Source: Flemingiibacterium sp045578725 (GTDB lineage Bacteria > Bacillota > Clostridia > Oscillospirales > CAG-272). Taken from it: a DNA stretch of 64,000 nt. The stretch lies in the NCBI GenBank assembly GCA_045578725.1, contig JAZNKS010000050.1, positions 27,312-91,311 on the forward strand, read 5' to 3'. This document shows, piece by piece, positions 1-8,661 of the stretch; within the stretch, counting starts at the first letter, position 1, and each line of letters opens with the position of its first letter. The notes below the pieces were generated by a model. It saw nothing but the letters and a program-made list of their open reading frames with translations. It was not told the origin of the DNA and did no database searches. The translations under genes and the position numbers were made by a program.

Positions 1-573
1 TCCTGCATCTGCGGCATCGATGAGGCCGGGCGCGGCCCGCTCTGCGGCCCGGTTGTCGCCGGCGCCTGCATCCTTCCCCGCGATCTGGAAATTCCGTATC
101 TGAACGACTCCAAAAAGCTGACCCCAAAGCGCCGGGATATGCTGTTCGATCTCATCTGCGAGAAGGCGGTTGCCTGGGCCGTGGCCGAAGCATCCCCGGC
201 GGAAATCGATGAAATCAACATTCTCAATGCCTCCCAGCTGGCCATGCGCCGTGCGATGGAAGCGCTCGCCGTAAAGCCGGATCTTGCGCTGATTGACGGC
301 AATGTTTCCCGCGGCTTCACGGTGGAAACGCGGACGGTGGTCAAGGGCGATGCCCTTTCCCCCTCCATCGCCGCCGGATCGATTCTTGCCAAGGTCACCC
401 GGGACCGGATTCTGGAAACGCTGGACGGGGAATATCCGACACTCGGCCTGGCCGGTCACAAGGGCTATCCCACCAAGGCGCATTACGCGGCGCTGAACGC
501 TTACATCGATGAACACGGAGAGCCGCCGGCCATCTATCGCCGGAGCTTTCTGAAGAATCTTCACCGCGAATGA
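1..573 (+). CDS. rnhB: Ribonuclease HII, 5'-truncated by window edge
   Basis: RNase HII cleaves the RNA strand of RNA/DNA hybrids and nicks at single misincorporated ribonucleotides. The reading frame is open from the first base and gives 190 visible residues, so only a short N-terminus is missing. The fragment opens with the family signature GIDEAGRGPLCGPVVA, carrying the first two acidic catalytic residues; DSKKL follows at about residue 57, then LALIDGN with the third acid near residue 99, TRDR, and the GHKGYPTKAH motif typical of HII rather than HI or HIII. The stop overlaps the next start (ATGA), so it is translationally coupled to yraN, the usual bacterial arrangement. Confidence 0.95.
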   Translation, partial: SCICGIDEAGRGPLCGPVVAGACILPRDLEIPYLNDSKKLTPKRRDMLFDLICEKAVAWAVAEASPAEIDEINILNASQLAMRRAMEALAVKPDLALIDGNVSRGFTVETRTVVKGDALSPSIAAGSILAKVTRDRILETLDGEYPTLGLAGHKGYPTKAHYAALNAYIDEHGEPPAIYRRSFLKNLHRE

Positions 574-992
574 ACACGCCCGCTAGCAGCTACAAAAAGG
601 CCATCGGCCGGCGCGGCGAAGAATTGGCCGCCGATTATCTGAGAAAGCAGGGCTTCACGGTTCTGGCACAGAATGCCTATGTATCCCACGATGAAATCGA
701 CATAATCGCTTCCGACGGAAAATATATTGTATTTGCGGAAGTCAAGACCCGCGCACAGACAAAATCCAATCAGCGCTACGGCCGTCCGGCCGCGGCGGTG
801 AATTATGCCAAGCAGCAGCACCTGATCCGCGCCGCCGAGGATTATCTGCGGGAGCATCCTTCTCCCGGCCTGCAGCCGCGAATTGATGTGATCGAGGTCT
901 TTCTTCCCGCCATTCACCCCGACACGCCGATTGATTTTTCGGCACTGCTCCCGCTGGAAATCCGGCATATCCGCAGTGCCGTTCACAAGTGA
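570..992 (+). CDS. yraN: YraN/UPF0102 family nuclease-like protein
   Basis: 140 residues, usual size for UPF0102. The family has a restriction-endonuclease-like fold resembling archaeal Holliday junction resolvases, but its role is not settled. The signature is visible: GRRGEELAADYLRKQGF near the N-terminus, then NAYVSHDEIDIIASDGKYIVF and AEVKTR, which supply the D...E-x-K acidic motif. The start overlaps the rnhB stop by four bases, and the rnhB-yraN pairing is very common, which points to nucleic-acid processing. No membrane segment or signal peptide is present. Confidence 0.9.
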   Translation: MNTPASSYKKAIGRRGEELAADYLRKQGFTVLAQNAYVSHDEIDIIASDGKYIVFAEVKTRAQTKSNQRYGRPAAAVNYAKQQHLIRAAEDYLREHPSPGLQPRIDVIEVFLPAIHPDTPIDFSALLPLEIRHIRSAVHK

Positions 993-1000
993 GGATGCCT

Positions 1001-1933
1001 ATGCCGATGCTGCCCCTGTTCGATCTCCACTGCGACACGCTTTATGAAGCGCTGATAACCTCGCAGTCCCTCTCCCGCAATAATCTCCACCTGTCCTTTT
1101 CCCGCCTTGCACATTATCAGCCCTTCTGCCAGATTCTGGCCGTCTGGAGCGATAACCGTTCGGACGGGGATACCGATTACCGCCGCTTCTTTGAAGCAGC
1201 CGACAAGCTGAAAGCGGAGCTTTCCGATTCCGGCATCCGACTCTGCACCGATGACGCCGGGCTGAAGGCAGCCGACTCCGGCGCCGTCTTTCTGGCTGTG
1301 GAGGGCGGCAAGCTGCTCGGTGACGATCTTTCACGTCTGGATTGCCTGCACGCGGCCGGTGTACGCTTTTTCACGCTTGTCTGGAATCAGACCTGCAAAA
1401 TCGGCGGCGCCTGGGATACCGATGAGGGGCTGACCCCCTTCGGCCGTTCGGTTGTCAAGCGATGCTTTTCTCTTGGCATCATTCCCGATCTTTCCCACGC
1501 CTCGCGGCCGATGATCGACGAGGTTCTTGACCTCTGCCAAGAGGCCGGGCGGGTCTGCATCGCCACCCACTCCAATTCCTATTCCGTCTGCCCCCACCGC
1601 CGCAATCTGACCGATGCGCATTTTTGCCGGATCCGCGATCTGCATGGTCTGGTCGGCATCAGCCTTGCGCCGATGCATCTGACAAGCGATGAAAAATGCA
1701 CTCTTGATGATGTCGCCGCGCATATTGAGCACTATCTTTCCCTGGGCGGCGAGGATACCGTGTGCCTTGGCTGTGACCTTGACGGCGTGCCCTCCCTGCC
1801 GGAAGGAATCGCTCATGTGGACGATCTTGCGGGAATTGCGGAAAAACTGGGGCGAATTAACTATACAGACGAATTGATTCGCAAGATCTTTTATGCAAAC
1901 GCCCGAAATTTCATTTCCCTATGGATGAAATGA
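1001..1933 (+). CDS. Membrane dipeptidase (peptidase M19, renal dipeptidase family)
   Basis: A zinc-dependent dipeptidase. Metal ligands are recognisable: the HxD motif in LFDLHCDT at the N-terminus, the bridging Glu in FLAVEGGKLLG, His in DLSHAS and His in IATHSNS. About 310 residues, normal for bacterial M19 enzymes. No signal peptide, so cytosolic; a likely role is cleaving dipeptides from peptide uptake or turnover. Several in-frame starts lie close together: GTG 989 overlapping the yraN stop, and ATG 995, 1001 and 1007. I prefer 1001 because GAGGA sits five bases upstream. It closes the rnhB-yraN operon; a new promoter follows its stop. Confidence 0.88.
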   Translation: MPMLPLFDLHCDTLYEALITSQSLSRNNLHLSFSRLAHYQPFCQILAVWSDNRSDGDTDYRRFFEAADKLKAELSDSGIRLCTDDAGLKAADSGAVFLAVEGGKLLGDDLSRLDCLHAAGVRFFTLVWNQTCKIGGAWDTDEGLTPFGRSVVKRCFSLGIIPDLSHASRPMIDEVLDLCQEAGRVCIATHSNSYSVCPHRRNLTDAHFCRIRDLHGLVGISLAPMHLTSDEKCTLDDVAAHIEHYLSLGGEDTVCLGCDLDGVPSLPEGIAHVDDLAGIAEKLGRINYTDELIRKIFYANARNFISLWMK

Positions 1934-1944
1934 TTTTTTTGTGT

Positions 1945-1950
1945 TATAAT
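1945..1950 (+). promoter_or_regulatory. Putative -10 box of the thrC promoter
   Basis: A perfect TATAAT lies twelve bases after the dipeptidase stop in an AT-rich stretch. The -35 is poor at 17-base spacing. It would give an mRNA leader of about 85 bases before thrC. Confidence 0.45.
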
Positions 1951-1976
1951 AATAGTTGTGTCTTTGTCAACATAAG

Positions 1977-2022
1977 CGCCGGAATCCCGAATTCCGGCGA
2001 AAGCCGCCGGGCTGACCGGCGG
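1977..2022 (+). promoter_or_regulatory. Two tandem hairpins in the thrC leader
   Basis: The first hairpin is a perfect 9-bp stem (1977-1985 with 1991-1999, loop of five). The second is a perfect 7-bp stem (2004-2010 with 2016-2022, loop of five). The 3' arm of the first (1994-1999, ccggcg) can also pair with the 5' arm of the second (2005-2010, cgccgg), giving a mutually exclusive third hairpin. No T-run follows, so neither is an obvious intrinsic terminator. The GGAGG ribosome site lies at 2032-2036. Regulatory function is inference. Confidence 0.5.
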
Positions 2023-2042
2023 TATAAATCTGGAGGATTCCT

Positions 2043-3530
2043 ATGAACTACATCAGCACCCGCGGCGGCCGCGACTGTATCGGAGCGGCAGGAGCCATCA
2101 AGCAGGGACTGGCCGGCGACGGCGGTCTTTTCATGCCGGAGAAGCTTCCGACGCTTACCCAGCACGATCTTGATAAGCTCTGCAATATGTCTTATCCCGA
2201 GCGCGCCGCTGACATCCTTTCCCGCTTCCTCACCGACTACGATTTCGATGAGCTGCTGAGCAATTGCCGCACGGCTTATGCTCCCGAGCGTTTCGTCGGC
2301 GGCGCGGCTCCTCTGCACAAGCTGAAGGACAACACCTTCATTCTTGAGCTGTGGCACGGTCCCACGGCGGCCTTCAAGGATATGGCCCTGCAGATCATGC
2401 CCCGCCTTCTCTCAAGCGCCCTGCGCATGACCGAAGAAAAGCGCACGGCCTTCATTCTTGTTGCCACCAGCGGCGATACCGGCAAGGCCGCGCTGGAAGG
2501 CTACCGCGATGTTCCCGGCGTGAAGATCATGGTCTTCTATCCCGTGGACGGCGTCAGCCGCGTCCAGAAGCTGCAGATGTCCACCCAGCTCGGCGAAAAT
2601 GTCGATGTCTGCGCCATTGAGGGCAACTTCGACGATGCGCAGACCGGTGTCAAGAAGATCTTCGCTGACAGCGACATGGCGCTCCTGCTTGAAAAGAACG
2701 GCAGCTTCCTTTCCAGCGCGAACTCGATCAACTGGGGCCGTCTGGCACCGCAGATCGTTTACTATGTATCCGCCTACTGCGATCTGATCAACCAGGGTGA
2801 GATCTACAGCGGCGAACGGATCAATGTCACCGTTCCCACCGGCAACTTCGGCAACATCTTCGCGGCGTATCTTGCCAAGGCGATGGGTCTGCCGATCAAC
2901 CGTCTGATCTGCGCATCCAATCAGAACAACATTCTGACCGATTTCCTCACCACCGGTACCTATGACCGCAACCGTCCCTTCTACACCACAATGTCCCCCT
3001 CGATGGACATTCTCATTTCCAGCAACCTTGAGCGGCTCCTGTATCTGATGAGCGGCAGCGAGAATACCGCCGATCTGATGAAGAAGCTGAACAGTGAGGG
3101 CTGCTACACCGTCAGCGCCGGGCTGAAGGACAAGCTGGATGAGCATTTCACCGGTCTGTACTGCCCCGAGGAGGATACCGCCGCTGAAATCAAGCGCACC
3201 TTCGAGGATGACCGTTATCTGATCGACACCCATACCGCCGTCGGCCTCAACTGCGCCAAGCAGTATATGGCGAAGGATCGGGACGGCCTGAAGATGCTGG
3301 TAGCATCCACGGCCAGCCCCTACAAGTTCGCCGCCGACGTATACCGCTCGATCACCGGCAAAGCTCCCTCGGACGAGCTTGCGGCTCTTTCGGAGCTGTC
3401 TGCTCTTACCGGAACCGAGATTCCCTATCCGCTGCGTGACATCGACAAGCGGGAGGTCCGCTTTAAGAAGGTCATCACCAAGGATGCCATGCCGTCCGAG
3501 GTGCTGAAGGTGCTGGGAATCGGCGAGTAA
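2043..3530 (+). CDS. thrC: Threonine synthase
   Basis: PLP-dependent conversion of O-phosphohomoserine to threonine, the last step of the pathway. At 495 residues it matches the long ThrC class. Characteristic segments: NYISTRGG at the start, the PLP-lysine motif AFKDMALQ (Lys112), ATSGDTGKAALEGYR (phosphate-binding and substrate loop) and NFGNIFAAYLAK. The start is fixed by GGAGG seven bases upstream. It is monocistronic: its own promoter and a structured leader precede it, and the next gene converges six bases after the stop. No other threonine genes are in the window. Confidence 0.96.
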   Translation: MNYISTRGGRDCIGAAGAIKQGLAGDGGLFMPEKLPTLTQHDLDKLCNMSYPERAADILSRFLTDYDFDELLSNCRTAYAPERFVGGAAPLHKLKDNTFILELWHGPTAAFKDMALQIMPRLLSSALRMTEEKRTAFILVATSGDTGKAALEGYRDVPGVKIMVFYPVDGVSRVQKLQMSTQLGENVDVCAIEGNFDDAQTGVKKIFADSDMALLLEKNGSFLSSANSINWGRLAPQIVYYVSAYCDLINQGEIYSGERINVTVPTGNFGNIFAAYLAKAMGLPINRLICASNQNNILTDFLTTGTYDRNRPFYTTMSPSMDILISSNLERLLYLMSGSENTADLMKKLNSEGCYTVSAGLKDKLDEHFTGLYCPEEDTAAEIKRTFEDDRYLIDTHTAVGLNCAKQYMAKDRDGLKMLVASTASPYKFAADVYRSITGKAPSDELAALSELSALTGTEIPYPLRDIDKREVRFKKVITKDAMPSEVLKVLGIGE

Positions 3531-3536
3531 TCCGCA

Positions 3537-3740
3537 TCAGCGCGTGATTTCTCCGCGCGGACGGAAGGTCGCGCATCGGGTATCCGATGCGGCATTGGCC
3601 GTTATGCTTCCGATGTTCACACGGTCTGCGGTGCAGTAATTGTCCCCGTCATGCCAGATGCAGTTTTTCACATCGCAGGTGATTCCGTATATATGCCGGG
3701 GAATCGTATCGGTCTTCAGCAGATTTTCAAACAGTGCCAT
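3537..3740 (-). CDS. DUF1540 domain protein (small Cys-rich)
   Basis: 67 residues matching the DUF1540 pattern: ITCDVKNCIWHDGDNYCTADRVNIG followed near the end by a Cys in TRCATFRPRGE. The spaced cysteines suggest a small metal-binding fold, but the family has no established function; members are frequent in Clostridia. A ribosome site (AAGGA, eight bases upstream) supports the start. It converges with thrC with only six bases between the stops, and no clear terminator hairpin separates them, so the 3' ends may overlap as antisense transcripts. Confidence 0.8.
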   Translation of the reverse strand: MALFENLLKTDTIPRHIYGITCDVKNCIWHDGDNYCTADRVNIGSITANAASDTRCATFRPRGEITR

Positions 3741-3833
3741 GACTTCGTTCCTTTCGGTTGATTTCCGCCATTAGTTTTGCCGCTGTGCGCGCAAATATTC
3801 CGCCCCGCCAATTTTTGTGAATGGAGAAATTGT

Positions 3834-4577
3834 ATGTTGTATGTCCTGTCCGACACCCATCTGTCGATAAGCGACAACAAACCTATGGATATCTTCGGTT
3901 CCCGCTGGAGCGGGTACACCGAAAAGCTGCGCACCAACTGGAACCGCGTGGTTGCTCCCGACGATACGGTTGTGATTGCCGGCGATATTTCATGGGCCAT
4001 GAGCTATACCGGCGCAACAGAGGATCTCCGCTTCATTGAGAATCTCAACGGACAGAAGATCATCGGACGCGGCAATCACGATTACTGGTGGGCATCCATG
4101 AAGAAGCTGAACGCGCACTGCGAGGCCTGCGGCTTCAAAACCCTCCGCTTCCTATATAATAACGCCTATGAAGTGGAGGATTTCATCCTCTGCGGCTCGC
4201 GCGGCTGGTATATCGATGAATCCAACCGGAAGATGCCGCAGGATTCGGATTATCAGAAGATCGTGGCCCGCGAGGCCATCCGCCTGGAGCTGAGCCTTAC
4301 CGAAGCCGTCGCGCTCCGCGATAAGGTCAAAGCCGAAACGGGCGTGAAAAAGGAAATTCTGGTCTTCCTGCACTTTCCGCCGGATTTCCGCGGCTATGTC
4401 TGCTCGGAAATCGTGGCTGTGCTGAAAAAGTATGCGGTCCGCCGGTGTTACTTCGGTCATATCCACGGCGTCTATGATGTTCCGATTTCCGGGATTTCGG
4501 ACGGAATCCGCTATACGCTGACCTCGGCCGACTTTCTGAATTTCTGTCCGCTGCCTATTCTGCCGGACGAAATTTGA
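3834..4577 (+). CDS. Calcineurin-like metallophosphoesterase
   Basis: 247 residues with the full calcineurin-like metal-binding set: DTH in YVLSDTHLS (residues 4-11), GDIS, GNHDYWW, LHFPP and GHIHG. It acts as a cytosolic phosphoesterase; the substrate cannot be told from sequence (nucleotide, cyclic nucleotide or phosphoprotein are all possible). I chose the ATG at 3834 because GGAGA lies six bases upstream and the metal motif begins three residues later; upstream extensions lack family similarity. It stands alone, divergent from the DUF1540 gene and followed by the tig promoter. Confidence 0.85.
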   Translation: MLYVLSDTHLSISDNKPMDIFGSRWSGYTEKLRTNWNRVVAPDDTVVIAGDISWAMSYTGATEDLRFIENLNGQKIIGRGNHDYWWASMKKLNAHCEACGFKTLRFLYNNAYEVEDFILCGSRGWYIDESNRKMPQDSDYQKIVAREAIRLELSLTEAVALRDKVKAETGVKKEILVFLHFPPDFRGYVCSEIVAVLKKYAVRRCYFGHIHGVYDVPISGISDGIRYTLTSADFLNFCPLPILPDEI

Positions 4578-4605
4578 ATTTATTGAGAATTTTTTTCAAA
4601 GGTTC

Positions 4606-4634
4606 TTGACTTTATCATCAAAAATCGTTACAAT
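4606..4634 (+). promoter_or_regulatory. Sigma-A promoter of tig
   Basis: TTGACT (4606-4611), 17-base spacer, TACAAT (4629-4634). Only one mismatch in each box. Transcription would start about 95 bases before the tig ATG and could extend through clpP and clpX. Confidence 0.85.
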
Positions 4635-4737
4635 AGTATTAGTTAAAAATTAAAATGGTCGCAGACTGTGCATGGCTCAATTTTCCCCTCGGGTATTGTG
4701 CCGGACGGCGCGCCAATATCTTTGGAGGATAAGAAAA

Positions 4738-6060
4738 ATGAGTCTGAAAAGTGTAAACAAGCCCGAGACCAATGTGGTCGAAATTGAATTCACCGCCGAC
4801 AAGGCGACCTTCGATGCCGCTGTCATGAAGGCGTACAAGAAGAATGTCAAGAGCATTCAGATCCCCGGCTTCCGCAAGGGCAAGGCTCCCAAGCACATCA
4901 TCGAGAAGATGTACGGCAAGGGCGTATTCTATGACGATGCTCTGAACGACATCGCTCCTGCCGCTTATGAGGATGCCATGAAGGATCAGGATTTCAAGAT
5001 CGTTTCCCAGCCGGAATTCGATGTTGTATCCATCGACGACGAGGGTGTTACCTTCAAGGCAAAGTTCTATGTAAAGCCTGAGGTTGCCATTGCCGACTAT
5101 CTCGGCATCCCGGTTACCAAAACTGTCCGTGAGGCTACCGATGCCGAGGCAGATGCCGAAATCGAGCAGACCCGCTCCCGCAATTCCCGCCAGATCGAGA
5201 TCAATGACCGTGCCGCCCAGATGGGCGATATCACCGTCATCGACTTCGACGGCTATGTAGATGACACTCCCTTCGAGGGCGGCAAGTCCGAGAAGTACAA
5301 CCTGACCCTCGGCTCCGGCCAGTTCATCCCCGGCTTCGAGGAGCAGATCGTCGGCAAGAATATCGGCGATGAGTTCGATGTCAACGTAACCTTCCCCGAG
5401 GAGTACCATGCCAAGGAGCTTGCCGGCAAGCCCGCCGTATTCAAGTGCAAGCTGCATGAGATCAAGTTCAACGAGCTTCCCGAGCTTGACGATGAGTTCG
5501 CAAAGGATGTTTCCGAATTTGACACGCTGGCTGAATACAAGGCCGATGTTAAGGCAAAAATTCAGGACAGATACAACAAGAATGCTGACAGCGAAATCGA
5601 AGAGCAGCTGATCAACGCTCTCATCGAGAAGCTGGAGGCTGAAATCCCGCAGCCTATGTTCGATGCCGAAACCGAGAACTTCGTCCGCGACTTCGACAAC
5701 CGTCTGCGTATGCAGGGACTCGATCTCAATACCTACTTCAAGTACACCGGCCTCGATCTGGATGCTATGCGCAAGCAGATGGCTCCCCAGGCAGAGCGTC
5801 AGGTCAAGACCCGTCTGGCTCTCGAGAAGATCGTTGAGCTGGAGAAGATCGTTCCCTCCGAGGAGGAGATCAACGAGGAGTTCGACCGCATCGCCAAGGC
5901 TTACAACATGGAGCTGGACAAGGTGAAGGAAATGGTCGATCTGGCTATGGTTACCGCCGATGTTTCCGTCAAGAAGGCTGTTGATCTGGTCAAGGAAAAG
6001 GCTGTCGTTACCGAGAAGGCATACGAGGAGCCCAAGGCTGAGGAAGACAAGGCAGAATAA
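4738..6060 (+). CDS. tig: Trigger factor (ribosome-associated chaperone and prolyl isomerase)
   Basis: Trigger factor docks at the ribosomal exit tunnel and folds nascent chains. 440 residues, full length. The N-terminal ribosome-binding domain contains the signature GFRKGKAP near residue 45. The FKBP-type isomerase domain follows (about 150-245: MGDITVIDFDGYVDDTPFEG, LGSGQFIPGFEEQIVG). The C-terminal chaperone arms are alpha-helical and end in an acidic/lysine-rich tail. The ATG at 4738 is preceded by GGAGGA. It heads tig-clpP-clpX, linking nascent-chain folding with proteolysis, a conserved bacterial order. Confidence 0.96.
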   Translation: MSLKSVNKPETNVVEIEFTADKATFDAAVMKAYKKNVKSIQIPGFRKGKAPKHIIEKMYGKGVFYDDALNDIAPAAYEDAMKDQDFKIVSQPEFDVVSIDDEGVTFKAKFYVKPEVAIADYLGIPVTKTVREATDAEADAEIEQTRSRNSRQIEINDRAAQMGDITVIDFDGYVDDTPFEGGKSEKYNLTLGSGQFIPGFEEQIVGKNIGDEFDVNVTFPEEYHAKELAGKPAVFKCKLHEIKFNELPELDDEFAKDVSEFDTLAEYKADVKAKIQDRYNKNADSEIEEQLINALIEKLEAEIPQPMFDAETENFVRDFDNRLRMQGLDLNTYFKYTGLDLDAMRKQMAPQAERQVKTRLALEKIVELEKIVPSEEEINEEFDRIAKAYNMELDKVKEMVDLAMVTADVSVKKAVDLVKEKAVVTEKAYEEPKAEEDKAE

Positions 6061-6092
6061 TTCCCGGCAAATCATCAAAGTAAACACAGCAG

Positions 6093-6131
6093 GTGGGCGG
6101 GCGGAGGCCGATTTCGGTCACGGTCGCCCAC
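6093..6131 (+). other. Branched hairpin between tig and clpP
   Basis: gtgggcg (6093-6099) pairs with cgcccac (6125-6131) around an inner ccga/tcgg stem-loop. No T-run follows, so it looks like an mRNA processing or stabilising element, or a leaky attenuator, rather than a terminator. Confidence 0.4.
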
Positions 6132-6168
6132 TTGGAATCTATCATTACTGAAAGGTGGACGATTCTTT

Positions 6169-6759
6169 ATGGCACTGGTACCAATGGTTGTGGAGCAGAC
6201 CGTTCGCGGCGAGCGCTCCTACGATATTTACTCCCGTCTTCTGAATGACCGCATCGTCTTTTTAGCCGATGAAGTCAATGATACAACCGCATCTCTTGTC
6301 GTTGCCCAGCTGCTTTTCCTGGAAGCGCAGGATCCCGACAAGGACATCAGCCTGTATATCAACAGCCCCGGCGGATCCATTTCGGCCGGCATGGCAATCT
6401 ATGACACGATGAATTTCATCAAGTGCGATGTTTCCACGATCTGCATCGGCATGGCCGCAAGTATGGGTGCCTTCCTGCTGGCCGCCGGCGCCAAGGGCAA
6501 GCGTCTTGCACTCCCCAACAGCGAGATCATGATCCATCAGCCCCTTCTCGGCGGTCTGCAGGGTCAGGCCTCCGACATCAAGATCCACGCCGATCACATC
6601 ATCCGTATCCGCGAGCGCATGAACACCATTCTTGCCGAGCGCACCGGCCAGACGGTTGAGCAGATCGAAAAGGATACCAACCGGGACAACTTTCTCACCG
6701 CCGATCAGGCCTGTGCATACGGACTGATCGACAAGGTCATCACCAAGAGAGAACACTGA
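6169..6759 (+). CDS. clpP: ATP-dependent Clp protease proteolytic subunit
   Basis: Serine protease that assembles as a 14-mer barrel and degrades substrates fed by ClpX or other Clp ATPases. 196 residues. The triad is visible: Ser98 in GMAASMGAF, His123 in MIHQP and Asp173 in DTNRDNFL. INSPGGSISAGMAIYDTM, the oxyanion and handle region, is intact. The start is supported by an AAAGG ribosome site. Located between tig and clpX, 108 bases after tig with a structured spacer. Confidence 0.97.
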   Translation: MALVPMVVEQTVRGERSYDIYSRLLNDRIVFLADEVNDTTASLVVAQLLFLEAQDPDKDISLYINSPGGSISAGMAIYDTMNFIKCDVSTICIGMAASMGAFLLAAGAKGKRLALPNSEIMIHQPLLGGLQGQASDIKIHADHIIRIRERMNTILAERTGQTVEQIEKDTNRDNFLTADQACAYGLIDKVITKREH

Positions 6760-6778
6760 TTGCGGGACTGTTACAATT

Positions 6779-8092
6779 ATGCCGAACAACTCCAAGAATA
6801 AAAACAACAATCTGAAGTGCTGCTCCTTCTGCGGCCGCGACGAAACCCAGGTTGAATTTCTCATTCCCTCGCCGACCGGCGTGACCATCTGCGACAACTG
6901 CATCGAGGCCTGCAACCAGATCATCTACGATCATGAGCAGATGATGCAGGAAACCGAGGAGCTTTCGCTGGAAACCCTCCCGAAGCCCCAGGAAATCAAG
7001 GCCATGCTCGATGAATATGTCATCGGACAGGATGCCGCCAAGAAGGTTCTGGCTGTATCGGTCTACAATCACTACAAGCGCATCCTCGGCATCGCCAAGC
7101 CGGCCCAGCGCCGCGGCCGCCGCATGGCCGCCAAGACAGAAAAGCCGGCCGACGATGTGGAAATCCAGAAGAGCAACGTTCTTCTCATCGGCTCCACCGG
7201 TGTCGGCAAGACTTATCTTGCCCAGACGCTGGCCAAAGCGCTGAAGGTTCCCTTCGCCATCGCCGATGCCACCACGCTGACCGAAGCCGGTTATGTGGGC
7301 GAGGATGTGGAAAATATCCTGCTCCGTCTGATTCAGGCCGCCGATTTCGATATCGAGCGCGCCGAAAAGGGCATCATCTATATCGATGAAATCGACAAGA
7401 TCTCCCGCAAGAGCGAAAACCGCTCGATCACCCGCGACGTTTCCGGCGAGGGCGTTCAGCAGGCTCTTTTGAAGATCCTTGAGGGCACGGTGTCCAACGT
7501 TCCTCCGCAGGGCGGCCGCAAGCATCCGAATCAGGAGTTCATCCAGATCAACACGGAGAACATCCTCTTCATCTGCGGCGGCGCCTTTGATAAGCTGGAG
7601 GATCTGATTGCCGAGCGCAAGGGAAGCACTATGGTCGGCTTCCAGAGCGACATCAAGGGCAAGGAAGAAAAGCTGAAGGCCGGCGTTTACCGCGATGTAA
7701 CACCGCACGATATCGTCAAATACGGTCTGATTCCCGAGCTGGTCGGCCGTCTGCCGGTCATCGTTGCGCTGGACGGTCTGGATGAAGCCGCGCTGACACG
7801 GATTCTCACCGAGCCGAAGAACGCGCTGGTCAAGCAGTACACCAAGCTGGTCGGCATGGACGGTGCCGTCCTCGAATTTGAGGAGGATGCCGTCAAAGCC
7901 ATCGCACGTCTGGCGATCGAACGCAATACCGGTGCCCGTGGTCTGCGCGCGATCATCGAGGATATCATGACCGATATCATGTACGATATCCCCTCCCGCA
8001 CAGATGTCAAAAAGGTAATCATCACCGAGGCCGCGGTCAAAAAGCAGGCACAGCCGCTTTATGTCACCGACGCGCCCGCAATCAACGCATAA
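6779..8092 (+). CDS. clpX: ATP-dependent Clp protease ATP-binding subunit ClpX
   Basis: AAA+ unfoldase partner of ClpP. 437 residues. The N-terminal zinc-binding domain has four cysteines (CSFCGR and CDNCIEAC, residues 15-45). Walker A is GSTGVGKT (138-145), Walker B is IIYIDEIDK (199-207), and sensor and pore segments follow (GYVGEDVENIL; RDVSGEGVQQALLKILEG). It begins 19 bases after clpP with a weak ribosome site, so cotranscription and possible coupling are likely. A hairpin follows the stop. Confidence 0.97.
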   Translation: MPNNSKNKNNNLKCCSFCGRDETQVEFLIPSPTGVTICDNCIEACNQIIYDHEQMMQETEELSLETLPKPQEIKAMLDEYVIGQDAAKKVLAVSVYNHYKRILGIAKPAQRRGRRMAAKTEKPADDVEIQKSNVLLIGSTGVGKTYLAQTLAKALKVPFAIADATTLTEAGYVGEDVENILLRLIQAADFDIERAEKGIIYIDEIDKISRKSENRSITRDVSGEGVQQALLKILEGTVSNVPPQGGRKHPNQEFIQINTENILFICGGAFDKLEDLIAERKGSTMVGFQSDIKGKEEKLKAGVYRDVTPHDIVKYGLIPELVGRLPVIVALDGLDEAALTRILTEPKNALVKQYTKLVGMDGAVLEFEEDAVKAIARLAIERNTGARGLRAIIEDIMTDIMYDIPSRTDVKKVIITEAAVKKQAQPLYVTDAPAINA

Positions 8093-8101
8093 AACCGATC
8101 C

Positions 8102-8142
8102 CGCAGGAATTGCCGCCCGGTAATTCCTGCGTTCGGATTTTT
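8102..8142 (+). terminator. Likely terminator after clpX
   Basis: A perfect 10-bp stem (8102-8111 with 8122-8131) around a 10-base loop, then TTCGGATTTTT. The T-run is displaced by six bases, so termination may be partial. Confidence 0.55.
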
Positions 8143-8162
8143 GCCCATCCGGGCGGAGGAAC

Positions 8163-8624
8163 ATGAATATGGCAAAAACGGAAATCACCAATATGGTTAT
8201 GCTCCACGATCCCGCCACCGATGAAGTGGTGGTCATTGATCGGCTTCGCTCCTGGTGCGGCATCGCCTTCCCCGGCGGCCATCTGGAGGACGGCGAGAGC
8301 ATTTATGACAGCGCGGTCCGCGAAATCCGCGAGGAAACCGGCCTGACGGTCGGCTCGCTGATCCCCTGCGGCTTTGTTCATTGGTTCAACAACCAAACCG
8401 GCGACCGCTATTTTACTTATTTCTTCAAGACCTCCGATTTTTCCGGGACGATGATCGACGGAACCGAGGAAGGACGGGTCTTCCGCGTACCGCTTTCCAA
8501 GCTTCCGTCCATGAATCTATCGTCCAATATGGAAAACTATCTGCCGATGTTCACCGAGGGCCGGTATTCGGAGCTGTTCTGCTCCTGGAATGAAGAAGAA
8601 TACGGGCCGCTCTGCTACCGCTGA
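8163..8624 (+). CDS. Nudix hydrolase (8-oxo-dGTP diphosphatase type)
   Basis: 153 residues carrying a complete Nudix box: GGHLEDGESIYDSAVREI followed by REETGL (about residues 38-61), which gives the G-x5-E-x7-REUxEExGU metal and pyrophosphate site. This size and simple architecture suit MutT-like enzymes that hydrolyse oxidised nucleoside triphosphates, but the substrate is not determined by sequence. GGAGG lies close upstream of ATG 8163; the second ATG (8169) has the more normal spacing and is an equally possible start. It follows the clpX hairpin and precedes a small membrane protein. Confidence 0.85.
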   Translation: MNMAKTEITNMVMLHDPATDEVVVIDRLRSWCGIAFPGGHLEDGESIYDSAVREIREETGLTVGSLIPCGFVHWFNNQTGDRYFTYFFKTSDFSGTMIDGTEEGRVFRVPLSKLPSMNLSSNMENYLPMFTEGRYSELFCSWNEEEYGPLCYR

Positions 8625-8661
8625 AGGACGCACAACAATCTGTGAAAGGACGGTTTTGCCG

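Noticed and set aside
1977..2042. Thr-leader attenuator or known riboswitch before thrC
   Set aside because: No leader peptide, no T-run after the hairpins, and no match I recognise to a riboswitch; only structure reported.
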